A DNA stretch of 64,000 nucleotides from the NCBI GenBank assembly GCA_028714915.1, contig JAQTLL010000003.1, positions 186,001 through 250,000 on the forward strand, in the 5' to 3' direction. Below are positions 29,855-40,034 of this stretch, piece after piece. Both the position numbers and the translations under genes were made by a program. This DNA comes from Sulfuricurvum sp. (GTDB taxonomy: Bacteria; Campylobacterota; Campylobacteria; Campylobacterales; Sulfurimonadaceae). The notes under the pieces were generated by a model. The model was not told the origin of the DNA. It saw nothing but the letters and a program-made list of their open reading frames with translations, and ran no database searches. Positions within the stretch are counted from its first letter, which is position 1, and every line of letters begins with the position of its first letter.

Positions 29855-29871
29855 CTTAATAGGGAATTATT

Positions 29872-31320
<1,449 letters not shown>

Positions 31321-32667
31321 TTATCCTTTTGGTTTTAATTGAGATTCGAGGCTCAAAGCCCCGTTAAATAAAGTTTGCTCTGCATATGCACGAGCCACAA
31401 GCTGTAATCCTACTGGCATTCCGTTATCAGCCGTATCAACAGGAATAGAAATAGCAGGAAGACCTGCCAAGTTGACCGAAATGGTATAAATATCACTCAA
31501 ATACATCTCTAACGGATCGCTAAGAGCACCAAACTCGTACGCTGTGCGAGGAGCTACGGGAGTGAGGATTAGATCTACCTCTTCAAAAATCTTATTATAC
31601 TCTTCTTGAATCAACGACCGCACTTTTTGTGCTTTGACATAATACGCATCATAATATCCGGAAGAGAGGACGAAATTACCCAACATAATACGGCGTTGAA
31701 CTTCAGCACCAAAACCAGAAGAACGGGTTTTCAAATAGGTCTCTTTGAGATTATCTCCCTCGACACGGTTACCGTATCGAATACCGTCATAGCGGGCCAA
31801 ATTGGTTGTTGCTTCTGCGGTAGCCGTGATGTAATAGGCTGAAATATCGTATTTTGGATCCATCAATGATTTCTCAACGATGGTATGACCTCCGTTTTTA
31901 AGCGCTTCAACGGCTTTTACGTATGCATTTCTTACCTCAACCGAAGCATCTTTGACATAGTCAGGGACAATGGCAATCGTAAGCTTTACCGAAGGGTCAA
32001 GTTTATCGCTCACTTTGCCATCATCACGTTCACTGCTCGTTGAATCTTTCGGGTCATAGCCTTGGAGGATGTCATACAAAATCGCTGCATCTTCGACGTT
32101 TTGAGTCATCGGTCCGATTTGATCAAGCGAGCTGGCATACGCACCCAATCCATAACGGCTTACCCGTCCATAGGTAGGTTTCATCCCGACGATTCCACAA
32201 AATGCCGCAGGTTGACGAATCGATCCGCCCGTATCGCTTCCCAATGCCGCAACTGCAAGTCCTGCTGCAACCACCGCAGCCGATCCACCCGAACTTCCTC
32301 CGGGGACACAGTTATGATTGAGAGGGTTGAGAGTTTTTCCATAACAACTGCTCTCGGTCGTTGAACCCATCGCAAACTCATCCATATTGGTACGACCAAA
32401 CGGGCTCATACCATTTGCCAACAGCTTTTCGATAACGGTTGCATTGTACGGAGCTACATACCCTTTTAGGATATTTGAACCTGATGTGACTGACCATCCG
32501 CGTACTTGAATATTGTCTTTAATCGCGATAGGAATACCTGATCCCACATTTTCGACATCAATATAACCGTTCAGCTCAGGGTACGCCAAAATTTTAATTT
32601 TTAACTCTTCTTTTAGGGCAACGAGCTCTTTGGCAGAGAGTTTTAACGCCTCTTTGAGTGTTATCAT
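31321..32667 (-). CDS. gatA: Aspartyl/glutamyl-tRNA amidotransferase subunit A
   Basis: 448 residues from ATG 32667, which has AAGGA six bases upstream; an ATG six bases earlier lies on that site. Amidase-signature residues are all visible: catalytic Lys in PIAIKDNI, the cis-Ser in GSDTGGS and [14 protein letters not shown]. GatA generates ammonia from glutamine and transamidates mischarged tRNA with GatB (8075-9505) and GatC. Its start overlaps the stop of the 39-residue membrane peptide gene. Confidence 0.96.
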   Translation of the reverse strand: MITLKEALKLSAKELVALKEELKIKILAYPELNGYIDVENVGSGIPIAIKDNIQVRGWSVTSGSNILKGYVAPYNATVIEKLLANGMSPFGRTNMDEFAMGSTTESSCYGKTLNPLNHNCVPGGSSGGSAAVVAAGLAVAALGSDTGGSIRQPAAFCGIVGMKPTYGRVSRYGLGAYASSLDQIGPMTQNVEDAAILYDILQGYDPKDSTSSERDDGKVSDKLDPSVKLTIAIVPDYVKDASVEVRNAYVKAVEALKNGGHTIVEKSLMDPKYDISAYYITATAEATTNLARYDGIRYGNRVEGDNLKETYLKTRSSGFGAEVQRRIMLGNFVLSSGYYDAYYVKAQKVRSLIQEEYNKIFEEVDLILTPVAPRTAYEFGALSDPLEMYLSDIYTISVNLAGLPAISIPVDTADNGMPVGLQLVARAYAEQTLFNGALSLESQLKPKG

Positions 32668-32783
32668 ACACATTCCTTTTTACGTTTTGCATTTTTTACC
32701 ATCAAAATCCCCAAAGCGATAATTGCAAAAATAACGCCAACCGTCTCAGCAATAAAAAGCAAAGATACAGGTTCTCTCATCAT
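32664..32783 (-). CDS. 39-residue single-helix membrane peptide between ileS and gatA
   Basis: An open frame of 39 codons starts at the ileS stop (ATGA overlap at 32780-32783) and ends at the gatA start (ATGA overlap at 32664-32667). The peptide has a short polar head (MMREPVS), one hydrophobic helix of about 20 residues ([22 protein letters not shown]) split by one Glu, and a basic tail ([10 protein letters not shown]) that predicts N-out, C-in topology. Exact coupling at both ends argues that it is translated. I recall that Campylobacter jejuni has a very small membrane protein gene at this position, which would support conservation, but I could not check. Confidence 0.65.
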   Translation of the reverse strand: MMREPVSLLFIAETVGVIFAIIALGILMVKNAKRKKECV

Positions 32784-35536
32784 GCGATAACACTCGCACA
32801 ACGTTCACACAACGTCTCTTCATCAACGCTATGATATTTCCAACAACGGGGGCACTTAGCCTTAGAAGCGCGAGCGATATTAAATGTCTCACCTTCTATT
32901 TCAAACGTTCCTAAAATATCTTTGAGTGGACAAGCACACCATTTGGAAATAACTAAATATTCTTCAATATCTTCTCTTTTGAATGCTTTATGGAGAGGTG
33001 ATGTCGTTGAGACAACCAATTCAAGGGTATTTTTAATAGCTTTTTCTTTTTTCAATCCATCTACGACTTCATTAAGCCCCACACGAACCGCTTTGGCGTT
33101 TACTTCGTCCCAGTTGCTCTCTACGGGCTTAATAGAGGTATAAAGAACATCAAAAATATCAATAGCATCCCCTTTAAGAAGCGCAGGGGCATTTTCAAAA
33201 ATCTCATCAGCGGTGTAGGTAAGGATCGGAGCAATAAGTCCAAGCATTGACCCTGCAATAATCGCCATGGCACTTTGCGTTGATTGACGCGTAGCTGAGG
33301 TCGGAGCATCACAATACATACGGTCTTTGGTAATATCGATATAAACTCCGCTAAGCTCGTTGACGATAAAATAATTAAGCCCGCTCATCCCTTGGACAAA
33401 GTTGTACTCACCAAACAGTTTATGGGTTTCGTCAAACACCTCTTTAGCTTTTGCCACAATCCATTTATCGATTTCACCCATTTGCTCATAAGGGACAATT
33501 GCTTCAAGCTCATCGAGATTGGCAAGCATAATACGAAATGTATTACGAAGTTTCCGATACTGTTCAGCCGTTTGCTTGAGAATATTACCTGAGATTTTGA
33601 GATCACCTTGATAATCACTCATCGCAACCCATAAACGCAAAATTTCTGAGCCGTATTCTTTAAGAACTGTATCGGGAGCGACGACATTGCCTTTGGACTT
33701 TGACATCTTCTCGCCTTTTTCATCGACGGTAAATCCGTGAGTCAGAATGGCTTTATACGGTGCAATGTGTTCAACCGCTGCACTCAAAAAGAGGGAAGAT
33801 TGGAACCATCCGCGATGCTGATCAGAACCTTCGATGTACAAATCAGCAGGATAGGTTCCCGCATCGTAGTTGCGTGATTTAAGTACCGCATTCCACGTTG
33901 AACCGCTGTCAAACCATACGTCCAAAATGTCGGTTACCTTTTCTAAATCATCGGCTTTATGAGGACATCCAGGATAGAGCAATTCAGCAATGCTCATAGA
34001 GTACCATGCGTCCGTACCGTGCATTTCGAAAATCATCGCAATAAAATTCAGTGTTTTTTCATCCAAAATCACTTCGCCCGTCTCTTTGACACGGAAAAAT
34101 GCGATAGGAACACCCCAGTCACGTTGACGTGAGATACACCAATCGGGACGATTTTCAACCATTGAGCCCAAACGGTTACGTCCGGTTTCAGGATAAAATG
34201 TCGTTTTTGCCACTTCTTCTTGCGCGATAGAGCGAAGGGTCTTAGTCTCACCCTCCGGTATCCCATCAACTGCAATGAACCACTGACGTGTTGCGCGGAA
34301 GATCAACGGAGTATGCGAACGCCAGCAATGGGGGTAAGAGTGACGAAATTTAGAGACTTTGAGAAGATTCTCCCCCAGTAAGGCAAGGATTGGCTCATTC
34401 GCTTTGAAAATATGCATCCCCACAAACTCTTCAGGATTTGGGAGAAGTTTTTCGTGTACGAGAGTGCTGTCATAACATCCTGTCTCATCAACCGGCATCA
34501 CGACCTCTAAATTATAACGAAGACCAATACGATAGTCATCTTCCCCGTGTCCCGGTGCAGTATGAACACATCCCGATCCGTTCTCCATCAAAACGTGCTC
34601 ACCAAGAACCAAATGCGAACCTCGACCATTGAGAGGATTGATCGCATAAAGATTTTCAAGCTTTTGTGCATCGATTTTTTGAACTACCGAACCGCTAAAA
34701 ACACCCTCTTCAATCATCGCCTCATACCGTTTTTCGGCAACGATATACCCATCGCTTGTACGAACATACACCTCTTCAGGATTGAGTGAAATACCGGTAT
34801 TGGCAGGGAGCGTCCACGGGGTTGTCGTCCAGATAACGATTGCCGCTTTTCCTTCAATTCCTACACGTATTTTTGCTTCATCTGAGAGCTCAAAGGCTAC
34901 ATAAATCGAATAATCTTCTTTATCTTCGTACTCAACCTCAGCTTCAGCGAGTGCCGTACGCTCTGCCCAGCTCCAGTAAACCGGCTTGGAACGCTCAATC
35001 AAAAGCCCTTTTTTCGCCACACCGCAAAGAGTACGATAAATATTGGCTTCAAATTTATAGTCCATCGTCAAATACGGATTATCCCAGTCGGCAACAATAC
35101 CGAGTTTTTTAAACTCAGAGCGTTGAATATCCACAAATTCGGAGGCATGTTCACGGCACAGTTTACGTACTTCAGCCGTAGAAAGAAGCTCTTTTTTTTG
35201 TTTTCCGCCCAGCTTTTTCTCAACTTGCTGTTCAATAGGCAATCCATGACAGTCCCATCCGGAGGTAAAGCGGACTGATTTTCCATTAAAATAGTGATAC
35301 TTAACAATAATATCTTTAAGAATTTTATTCAAAGCATGACCGATATGGGTATGCCCGTTCGCATAAGGAGGTCCATCATGCAGCGTGAAGCTTTGAGCCC
35401 CTTTGCGATTGGTTTTCATACGGCCATAAACATCCGCACTAATCCATGACGCATAGCGAAGAGGTTCATTGTTAATCAAATTTCCACGCATCGGAAACTC
35501 GGTTTGTGGTAACAGGAGGGTATCTTTATAATCCAT
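32780..35536 (-). CDS. ileS: Isoleucyl-tRNA synthetase
   Basis: 918 residues, full length. Class I signatures: HIGH at 64-67 (GHTHIGHALNK) and KMSKS (GEKMSKSKGN) near 600; the editing domain lies between. The C-terminal zinc finger has the form CPRCW ... CERCA. It charges tRNA(Ile) and edits valine. It is the first gene of a run with the small peptide gene, gatA and guaB, and is divergent from the CinA-like gene. Confidence 0.97.
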   Translation of the reverse strand: MDYKDTLLLPQTEFPMRGNLINNEPLRYASWISADVYGRMKTNRKGAQSFTLHDGPPYANGHTHIGHALNKILKDIIVKYHYFNGKSVRFTSGWDCHGLPIEQQVEKKLGGKQKKELLSTAEVRKLCREHASEFVDIQRSEFKKLGIVADWDNPYLTMDYKFEANIYRTLCGVAKKGLLIERSKPVYWSWAERTALAEAEVEYEDKEDYSIYVAFELSDEAKIRVGIEGKAAIVIWTTTPWTLPANTGISLNPEEVYVRTSDGYIVAEKRYEAMIEEGVFSGSVVQKIDAQKLENLYAINPLNGRGSHLVLGEHVLMENGSGCVHTAPGHGEDDYRIGLRYNLEVVMPVDETGCYDSTLVHEKLLPNPEEFVGMHIFKANEPILALLGENLLKVSKFRHSYPHCWRSHTPLIFRATRQWFIAVDGIPEGETKTLRSIAQEEVAKTTFYPETGRNRLGSMVENRPDWCISRQRDWGVPIAFFRVKETGEVILDEKTLNFIAMIFEMHGTDAWYSMSIAELLYPGCPHKADDLEKVTDILDVWFDSGSTWNAVLKSRNYDAGTYPADLYIEGSDQHRGWFQSSLFLSAAVEHIAPYKAILTHGFTVDEKGEKMSKSKGNVVAPDTVLKEYGSEILRLWVAMSDYQGDLKISGNILKQTAEQYRKLRNTFRIMLANLDELEAIVPYEQMGEIDKWIVAKAKEVFDETHKLFGEYNFVQGMSGLNYFIVNELSGVYIDITKDRMYCDAPTSATRQSTQSAMAIIAGSMLGLIAPILTYTADEIFENAPALLKGDAIDIFDVLYTSIKPVESNWDEVNAKAVRVGLNEVVDGLKKEKAIKNTLELVVSTTSPLHKAFKREDIEEYLVISKWCACPLKDILGTFEIEGETFNIARASKAKCPRCWKYHSVDEETLCERCASVIA

Positions 35537-35571
35537 TGGATCCCTTAAAAATTGTAGTTAAATAGTTGTGC

Positions 35572-35577
35572 ATTATA
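35572..35577 (-). promoter_or_regulatory. -10 element TATAAT of ileS
   Basis: TATAAT on the minus strand, 35 bases upstream of the ileS ATG, in the short divergent gap with the CinA-like gene. No -35 hexamer at the usual spacing. Confidence 0.5.
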
Positions 35578-35596
35578 GCTTTTAGGGGTTTAAATT

Positions 35597-35625
35597 TTGC
35601 TGTCAAAAGCCCTATATGATATACT
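35597..35625 (+). promoter_or_regulatory. Promoter of the CinA-like gene
   Basis: TTGCTG (35597-35602) and TATACT (35620-35625), spaced by 17 bases, with a partial extended -10 (TGA). The ATG at 35651 follows about 19 bases after the predicted start site. Confidence 0.5.
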
Positions 35626-35650
35626 GTCTCAAATAATTAAGGGTAAAAAA

Positions 35651-36742
35651 ATGAAACGAGATGTCCTTTTTGTCGGAAACAGGTTAATTTTAAATGAAGC
35701 ATACGAGCGTTATTTATTACGCAGTATCAAAGAAAAACTCTCTTCTATCGACTCTATCAGTTATTTTGAAGAGTCTGACAAAGGGCTGTTCCTTCATCTC
35801 GATCAACTCTTAAAAACCGAAGCCAAACTCGTCATCATCACCACCAAAAGTACGTTTACCATCGTTGGAAAGCTTCTTAGTACCGTAACTGCTGATAATC
35901 AGGTATTAAAAAACTCTATGCTCATCCCCTCACGCGCAAGTATTTTAGAAAATGGCAGCTATCTCCTCTCGTATAATGCTTCTGAAATTAACGTTATTTT
36001 AGCATCCGAGGGAAAAAAGCTCCCCCCCGTTTTAATCGAGGATGAAAATCGAAGCGGTTGGATTCATGTTTTTAATGAAGAGCTCTCCAGTGTATCGGCA
36101 CTGCTGGATCCCCTGGCTCAAAACTTTGATGTAAAACTCGAATCTTCGGAACTTATTGAGGGATGGGTACGGGTAAAAATAACCGCTCGTAAACATGGAA
36201 ATATGGCTCAGTTTATTGCTTCATCCAAAGGATTATTGCATCATAAAGTAATTGCTTCTTCTAATATTTCTGCTTATATCATTGAAAAACTCTCCAAAAA
36301 TCATAAGAGAATATCTTTCGCAGAAAGCTGCAGCGGAGGCTCTCTCGCCTATTATTTTACTTCTCAACCCGGAGCTTCAAATATTTATGAGGGTTCACTT
36401 ATCACCTATGACAATATTCTAAAAGCCAATTGGCTCGCGGTCGATGATGAATCCCTTAAAACTCACGGAGCAGTAAGTGCGGACACGGTAAACCAAATGT
36501 CTGAGGGTGCACTCAATGTCAGTTATGCTGATTTTGCTCTCGCAATTAGTGGTATTGCAGGGCCAAGCGGAGGAAGTGAACTTAAACCCGTGGGGACGGT
36601 ATACATTAGTGCACGTTCTAAAACATCGGTTCATACCGAACGATTTTATTTTGAAGGGGATCGTAATTACATCCAAGAACAAAGTGTTTTAATGGCGATA
36701 AAAATGCTTTTAAATATCGAACGAGAGATGTTCTTCAGTTAA
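35651..36742 (+). CDS. CinA-like protein with C-terminal nicotinamide-nucleotide amidase domain
   Basis: 363 residues from ATG 35651 (GGGTAA precedes; an in-frame upstream extension covers the promoter and is rejected). The C-terminal CinA domain is clear: SFAESCSGGSLAYYFTSQPGAS, then GAVSADTVNQMSEG and ALAISGIAGPSGG and KPVGTVYI. This domain deamidates NMN in pyridine nucleotide recycling. The N-terminal part is diverged from the MoCF/MoaB-like domain of canonical CinA: the start DVLFVGNRLILNEAYERYLLR resembles it only loosely. Whether that half is active is unknown. Confidence 0.85.
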   Translation: MKRDVLFVGNRLILNEAYERYLLRSIKEKLSSIDSISYFEESDKGLFLHLDQLLKTEAKLVIITTKSTFTIVGKLLSTVTADNQVLKNSMLIPSRASILENGSYLLSYNASEINVILASEGKKLPPVLIEDENRSGWIHVFNEELSSVSALLDPLAQNFDVKLESSELIEGWVRVKITARKHGNMAQFIASSKGLLHHKVIASSNISAYIIEKLSKNHKRISFAESCSGGSLAYYFTSQPGASNIYEGSLITYDNILKANWLAVDDESLKTHGAVSADTVNQMSEGALNVSYADFALAISGIAGPSGGSELKPVGTVYISARSKTSVHTERFYFEGDRNYIQEQSVLMAIKMLLNIEREMFFS

Positions 36743-36755
36743 TTTAAAATTTACC

Positions 36756-36784
36756 TTGACAAGCAAGAGTAATTTGCCTATAAT
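36756..36784 (+). promoter_or_regulatory. Perfect sigma-70 promoter of the tRNA cluster
   Basis: TTGACA (36756-36761), 17-base spacer, TATAAT (36779-36784): exact consensus in both hexamers and spacing. The GC-rich stretch after the -10 (TTCGCCC) resembles the discriminator of stringently controlled stable-RNA promoters. It is the best promoter in the window. Confidence 0.9.
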
Positions 36785-36823
36785 TTCGCCCTCCCAATCA
36801 GCGTTTTTATGATGGTTGAAGAG

Positions 36824-36899
36824 GTCCCGTTAGCTCAGCTGGTAGAGCATTTCACTTTTAATGAAGGGGTCGATGGTTCGAATCCATCACGGGACACCA
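36824..36899 (+). tRNA. tRNA-Lys (anticodon TTT)
   Basis: 76 bases including an encoded CCA. The acceptor stem GTCCCGT pairs with ACGGGAC; D-loop with AGCTCAG, anticodon loop CTTTTAA, T-loop TTCGAAT. First gene of the six-tRNA cluster. Confidence 0.95.
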
Positions 36900-36914
36900 T
36901 GTGTTTAGTTGTGT

Positions 36915-36990
36915 GACCTTTTCGTCTAGTGGCCAAGGACACTATCACTTCATGGTAGGAACAGAGGTTCAAATCCTTTAGGGGTCGCCA
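36915..36990 (+). tRNA. tRNA-Glu (anticodon TTC)
   Basis: 76 bases including encoded CCA. The acceptor stem GACCTTT pairs with AGGGGTC (with T-G pairs); anticodon loop ACTTCAT. The T-loop reads TTCAAAT rather than TTCGAAT, a tolerated variant. Confidence 0.93.
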
Positions 36991-37013
36991 TTTGTTCAAT
37001 AGTATTTGACATC

Positions 37014-37089
37014 GGGAGTTTAGCTCAGTTGGTAGAGCGCTACCCTTACAAGGTAGATGTCACAGGTTCGAGTCCTGTAATTCCCACCA
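37014..37089 (+). tRNA. tRNA-Val (anticodon TAC), copy 1
   Basis: 76 bases including encoded CCA. The acceptor stem GGGAGTT pairs with AATTCCC; anticodon stem-loop CTACC-CTTACAA-GGTAG. Identical in every base to the copy at 37211-37286. Confidence 0.95.
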
Positions 37090-37098
37090 TTTTTAGGC

Positions 37099-37175
37099 GC
37101 AGCGGTAGTTCAGTTGGTTAGAACGCCTGCCTGTCACGCAGGAGGTCGCGGGTTCGAGTCCCGTCCGCTGCGCCA
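37099..37175 (+). tRNA. tRNA-Asp (anticodon GTC), copy 1
   Basis: 77 bases including encoded CCA. The acceptor stem GCAGCGG pairs with CCGCTGC; anticodon loop CTGTCAC between CCTGC and GCAGG. Nine bases after tRNA-Val. Differs from copy 2 only in the acceptor stem. Confidence 0.95.
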
Positions 37176-37210
37176 CGTTATTTTAATTTATTTTCACAAA
37201 TTAAACTCTT

Positions 37211-37286
37211 GGGAGTTTAGCTCAGTTGGTAGAGCGCTACCCTTACAAGGTAGATGTCACAGGTTCGAGTCCTGTAATTCCCACCA
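37211..37286 (+). tRNA. tRNA-Val (anticodon TAC), copy 2
   Basis: 76 bases, identical to copy 1 at 37014-37089. With the following tRNA-Asp it forms a duplicated Val-Asp unit. Confidence 0.95.
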
Positions 37287-37293
37287 TAGTTGT

Positions 37294-37370
37294 GCAGTCG
37301 TAGTTCAGTTGGTTAGAACGCCTGCCTGTCACGCAGGAGGTCGCGGGTTCGAGTCCCGTCGACTGCGCCA
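37294..37370 (+). tRNA. tRNA-Asp (anticodon GTC), copy 2
   Basis: 77 bases including encoded CCA. The acceptor stem GCAGTCG pairs with CGACTGC: relative to copy 1 two adjacent base pairs differ on both strands, so pairing is kept. The rest of the molecule matches copy 1. No clear terminator hairpin follows. Confidence 0.95.
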
Positions 37371-37484
37371 CCCTCTTTTGATTATTTTTCTCACTCTGTG
37401 TTATCCTTCACCTATGAATCTAAAAACCACCCTTTTTATACTCTAAAATACTTACACGCTGATAATGCCAATTATACTTCTCAC

Positions 37485-37676
37485 TCAGTGTGTTACTATG
37501 TTTCCGCGCGGATAACTTTGTCTCTTAATTTTCACTTCTTGCTTTGCAAATATTTTTTCCTGGACTTTTGTATTTACTTGTTTTTGTTGTAAAACTTTTT
37601 TCTCAACTTTTTCTCTTTCATTTGCAAATACCATCAACACAAATACGCTCATACCCATAATAATGATTTTTTTCAT
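37485..37676 (-). CDS. Tiny secreted Lys/Gln-rich protein, unknown
   Basis: 63 residues. MKKIIIMGMSVFVLMVFA is a good signal peptide; the mature 45 residues are charged (EREKVEKKVLQQKQVNTKVQ) with helical pattern. GAGGAC lies five bases before the ATG, supporting translation. No family recognised. It could be a small periplasmic protein or a degenerate remnant; it stands alone between the tRNA cluster and the permease gene. Confidence 0.5.
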   Translation of the reverse strand: MKKIIIMGMSVFVLMVFANEREKVEKKVLQQKQVNTKVQEKIFAKQEVKIKRQSYPRGNIVTH

Positions 37677-37715
37677 TTTTGTCCTCTCATTTTAATCTAC
37701 TAAATAATACCGCAT

Positions 37716-38777
37716 CTATGAACAACACGACCCGCCACTACAATTTTTATCCGGCTTCTTAAACCATCCGCTCACAAAATGCCATCCGATAAGCCCCAAT
37801 AATATAACAGCACCGCCCTCTTGTATCCAGCTATTATTCTCATGATGCTGTATATTCATTTCCACGGACAATGTATCAAATCCAATATCAATTAATGCAC
37901 CAAATGCGATACTGCCAACACTAATCACTACTAGATAAATGACTAATGCACGCATTCCAAGCATAGATTTAACAACCCCCATTGTAACTGTATTAGTCGC
38001 AGGACCTGCACTCAAAAAGATAAAAGCAGCCCCCGGAGAAACTCCTGCAAGAATTAATGATACAGCAATGGGAAGAGATGCCGTAGCACATACGTACATC
38101 GGTGCTGCAATGGCTACTGCAATAATGTATCCGAGAAACCGATTGTCACCAAAAAATTGATGTAAATTTGAGGGCATCGCTGCCGTAATCACAGCTCCAA
38201 TAAACAGTCCCCAAAAAAGTGGCTTACTGAAACTACCCAGTAACGTTATTAATCCATAGTGAAAGACATCATATAGCGAGAAGTTTTTTTGACTTTCCTT
38301 ATTAGTTGAAGGGAAAGGATTTGAAGAGAAAGAAGGAGCAACGGTACTAAAAGAAAATCCTTTTTTTAGCTCTTTCGTCTCAAAAAGATTCATTAAGATT
38401 CCAGCTGTAATAGCAATAACAACCGAGCTTACAACACGATACAAAGTAAATATCCACCCAAACATTCCAAACGTTGCTAAAATGGAATCCACGCCCGTAA
38501 TCGGTGTAGAGATTAAAAAAGACAAAGTTGCCCCCTTGGAAGCGCCATTACGTCGTAACGTTGCGGCAAAAGGGATAACACTGCACGAACACAGGGGCAA
38601 AGGTGTTCCAAACAATGCTGCTTTGACAACTGCATTGTGAGTATCACCTCCAAGATGTTTTTGAATCCATTCCTCACGGACTAACTGATGCAAAACACCC
38701 GCTGCAAGCAATCCAAAGAGGATATAAACCCCCATATCGATACTAAGTTCCCAAAATGCATTCCATAACGCTTCCAT
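37716..38777 (-). CDS. SO_0444/UPF0718-type permease, probable Cu/Zn efflux
   Basis: 353 residues with about eight to ten membrane helices. The family motif LFGTPLPLCSCSVIPFA, repeated in looser form near the middle (AAPMYVCATASLPIAVSLI), and ISTPITGVDSILATFGMF are typical of DUF318/ArsP-like permeases; the closest named group is the SO_0444 Cu/Zn efflux transporters. The C-terminal tail is Cys-rich (CSGGSCCS), suitable for metal binding. Metal specificity is inferred by family. A Fur-like palindrome lies 22 bases upstream. Confidence 0.8.
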   Translation of the reverse strand: MEALWNAFWELSIDMGVYILFGLLAAGVLHQLVREEWIQKHLGGDTHNAVVKAALFGTPLPLCSCSVIPFAATLRRNGASKGATLSFLISTPITGVDSILATFGMFGWIFTLYRVVSSVVIAITAGILMNLFETKELKKGFSFSTVAPSFSSNPFPSTNKESQKNFSLYDVFHYGLITLLGSFSKPLFWGLFIGAVITAAMPSNLHQFFGDNRFLGYIIAVAIAAPMYVCATASLPIAVSLILAGVSPGAAFIFLSAGPATNTVTMGVVKSMLGMRALVIYLVVISVGSIAFGALIDIGFDTLSVEMNIQHHENNSWIQEGGAVILLGLIGWHFVSGWFKKPDKNCSGGSCCS

Positions 38778-38798
38778 AGCATAACCCTTTAAATAAAA

Positions 38799-38812
38799 AT
38801 AATAATTATTAT
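38799..38812. promoter_or_regulatory. Fur/Zur-like palindrome upstream of the permease gene
   Basis: ATAATAATTATTAT is a perfect 14-base palindrome, matching the AT core of Fur-family boxes (GATAATGATAATCATTATC), placed 22 bases before the permease ATG. Being AT-only it could also arise by chance in this background. Confidence 0.4.
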
Positions 38813-38861
38813 CGAATTATCCATTTTTATTCTTAAGCCTGCCTTTTGTATTTATGGAAGC

Positions 38862-38897
38862 TTAAAAAACTCTCTAAACATCCTTATAAAGGATGTT
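38862..38897 (-). terminator. Terminator of the glycine-zipper lipoprotein gene
   Basis: AACATCCTT (38877-38885) and AAGGATGTT (38889-38897) form a perfect 9-bp stem with a three-base loop. On the minus strand it is followed by a run of six T at about 38864-38869. It lies 20 bases after the lipoprotein stop. Confidence 0.75.
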
Positions 38898-38916
38898 ATT
38901 CAAGAGAAATCACTGA

Positions 38917-39354
38917 TTATTTAGCCAACTCCACATTATAAATACGACCATTACGTTTAACGATCTTAACACGTTGACCAACAGTAAATTGTGTTCCTTT
39001 GGAGACAACAACCACATCTTGCCTGACATCAAGAGTAACAGAGAGCTCTTGTGCGTTTGATTTACCTATCTCATTTCCAGCATACGCACCAATAAGCCCT
39101 CCCCCTAGTGTTGTAAGAACGGAACCTCTTCCACCACCCATCGTTGAACCAAGAACACCTCCAACAATAGCCCCTAAAAATCCACCACCGCCTTCATCTT
39201 TAACAACCACTGCTCTTACATCTGTAATGACACCCGATTGAGAAGTCATCTCATATCTCGAAGCATCCGCATCGACTTGCGGGACTCCAGATTGCGTACA
39301 ACCACTCAATATCATAATGATACTACTAGACACAGCTATTAATATTAATTTCAT
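38917..39354 (-). CDS. Glycine-zipper (17 kDa antigen-like) lipoprotein
   Basis: 145 residues. Lipobox MILSGC (Cys near 19) and a glycine-zipper hairpin (GGGGFLGAIVGGVLGSTMGGG ... LGGGLIGAYAGNEIG), then a short beta-rich tail ending VKIVKRNGRIYNVEL. SlyB/Pcp-like outer-membrane lipoproteins of this form help membrane stability. Acidic, non-Asp +2 residue (Thr) suggests outer-membrane sorting. It is monocistronic with its own terminator. Confidence 0.82.
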   Translation of the reverse strand: MKLILIAVSSSIIMILSGCTQSGVPQVDADASRYEMTSQSGVITDVRAVVVKDEGGGGFLGAIVGGVLGSTMGGGRGSVLTTLGGGLIGAYAGNEIGKSNAQELSVTLDVRQDVVVVSKGTQFTVGQRVKIVKRNGRIYNVELAK

Positions 39355-39409
39355 GGCAACCCCTTTTCTATTATTCTAACACCCTTTTGATAAAATATTC
39401 TTCTAAAAT

Positions 39410-39439
39410 TTGAACTTACTACTTCAGTTATGGTATTAT
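39410..39439 (+). promoter_or_regulatory. Promoter of the lemA-like gene
   Basis: TTGAAC (39410-39415), 18-base spacer, TATTAT (39434-39439). The ATG at 39477 follows about 30 bases after the predicted start. Confidence 0.5.
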
Positions 39440-39476
39440 CATTCGATACAAATATGATTTAAAAGTAGGTCAACTC

Positions 39477-40034
39477 ATGCAAATAGCTCTTATAATAGTA
39501 GGAGTACTCGCTGTTATCACCATTTTGATGTACAACTCACTTATTGGCAAAAAAAATCAGGTCGAAAATATCTTCGCCGGTGTCGATGCGGTTTTAAAAA
39601 AACGGTTTGACCTCATCCCCAACCTTGTCGCGTCTGTATCTCAATATATGGAACACGAAAAATCAACATTAGAAAAAGTGACAGAACTTCGCGCTCAGGC
39701 GATGAAACCTGGAATTAGCGATGATCAAAAAATAGCCCTTGATGCCAAACTTACCTCGGCGCTAGGTGCTATTAACATTGCAATGGAAGCCTACCCAGAC
39801 CTAAAAGCCAATGAAAACGTGATGCATCTTCAACGCTCTCTCAACGAAATCGAAGAGCAGATCTCTGCCGCACGCCGTACCTACAACCAAGCCGTCACAG
39901 ATTTGAATAATGCTATCGAAATGTTTCCAACTAACCTGATAGCAGGGTGGATGAATCTGCAACGCAAAGCTGTCTTTGAAATCACCGTAACTGAGCGTCA
40001 AAATGTTGATGTTGGTGCTCTATTTAATAAATGA
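39477..40034 (+). CDS. LemA family protein
   Basis: 185 residues: one N-terminal membrane helix (IALIIVGVLAVITILMY) with a short outside segment, followed by long helices containing the LemA motifs KKNQVENIFAGVDAVLKKRFDLIPNLV and RRTYNQAVTDLNNAIEMFPTN. LemA proteins are membrane-anchored helical bundles of uncertain role, often paired with other membrane proteins. Here it overlaps the DUF3137-like gene by four bases, a common pairing. Confidence 0.92.
   Translation: MQIALIIVGVLAVITILMYNSLIGKKNQVENIFAGVDAVLKKRFDLIPNLVASVSQYMEHEKSTLEKVTELRAQAMKPGISDDQKIALDAKLTSALGAINIAMEAYPDLKANENVMHLQRSLNEIEEQISAARRTYNQAVTDLNNAIEMFPTNLIAGWMNLQRKAVFEITVTERQNVDVGALFNK

Noticed and set aside
29770..29871. SAM or other riboswitch upstream of metY
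   Set aside because: The gap is about 100 bases with only one simple hairpin; none of the conserved cores of known SAM riboswitches is present.
37114..37446. Plus-strand open frame of 110 codons across the tRNA cluster
   Set aside because: It runs through three tRNA genes; the repeated peptide segments come from the duplicated tRNA sequences.
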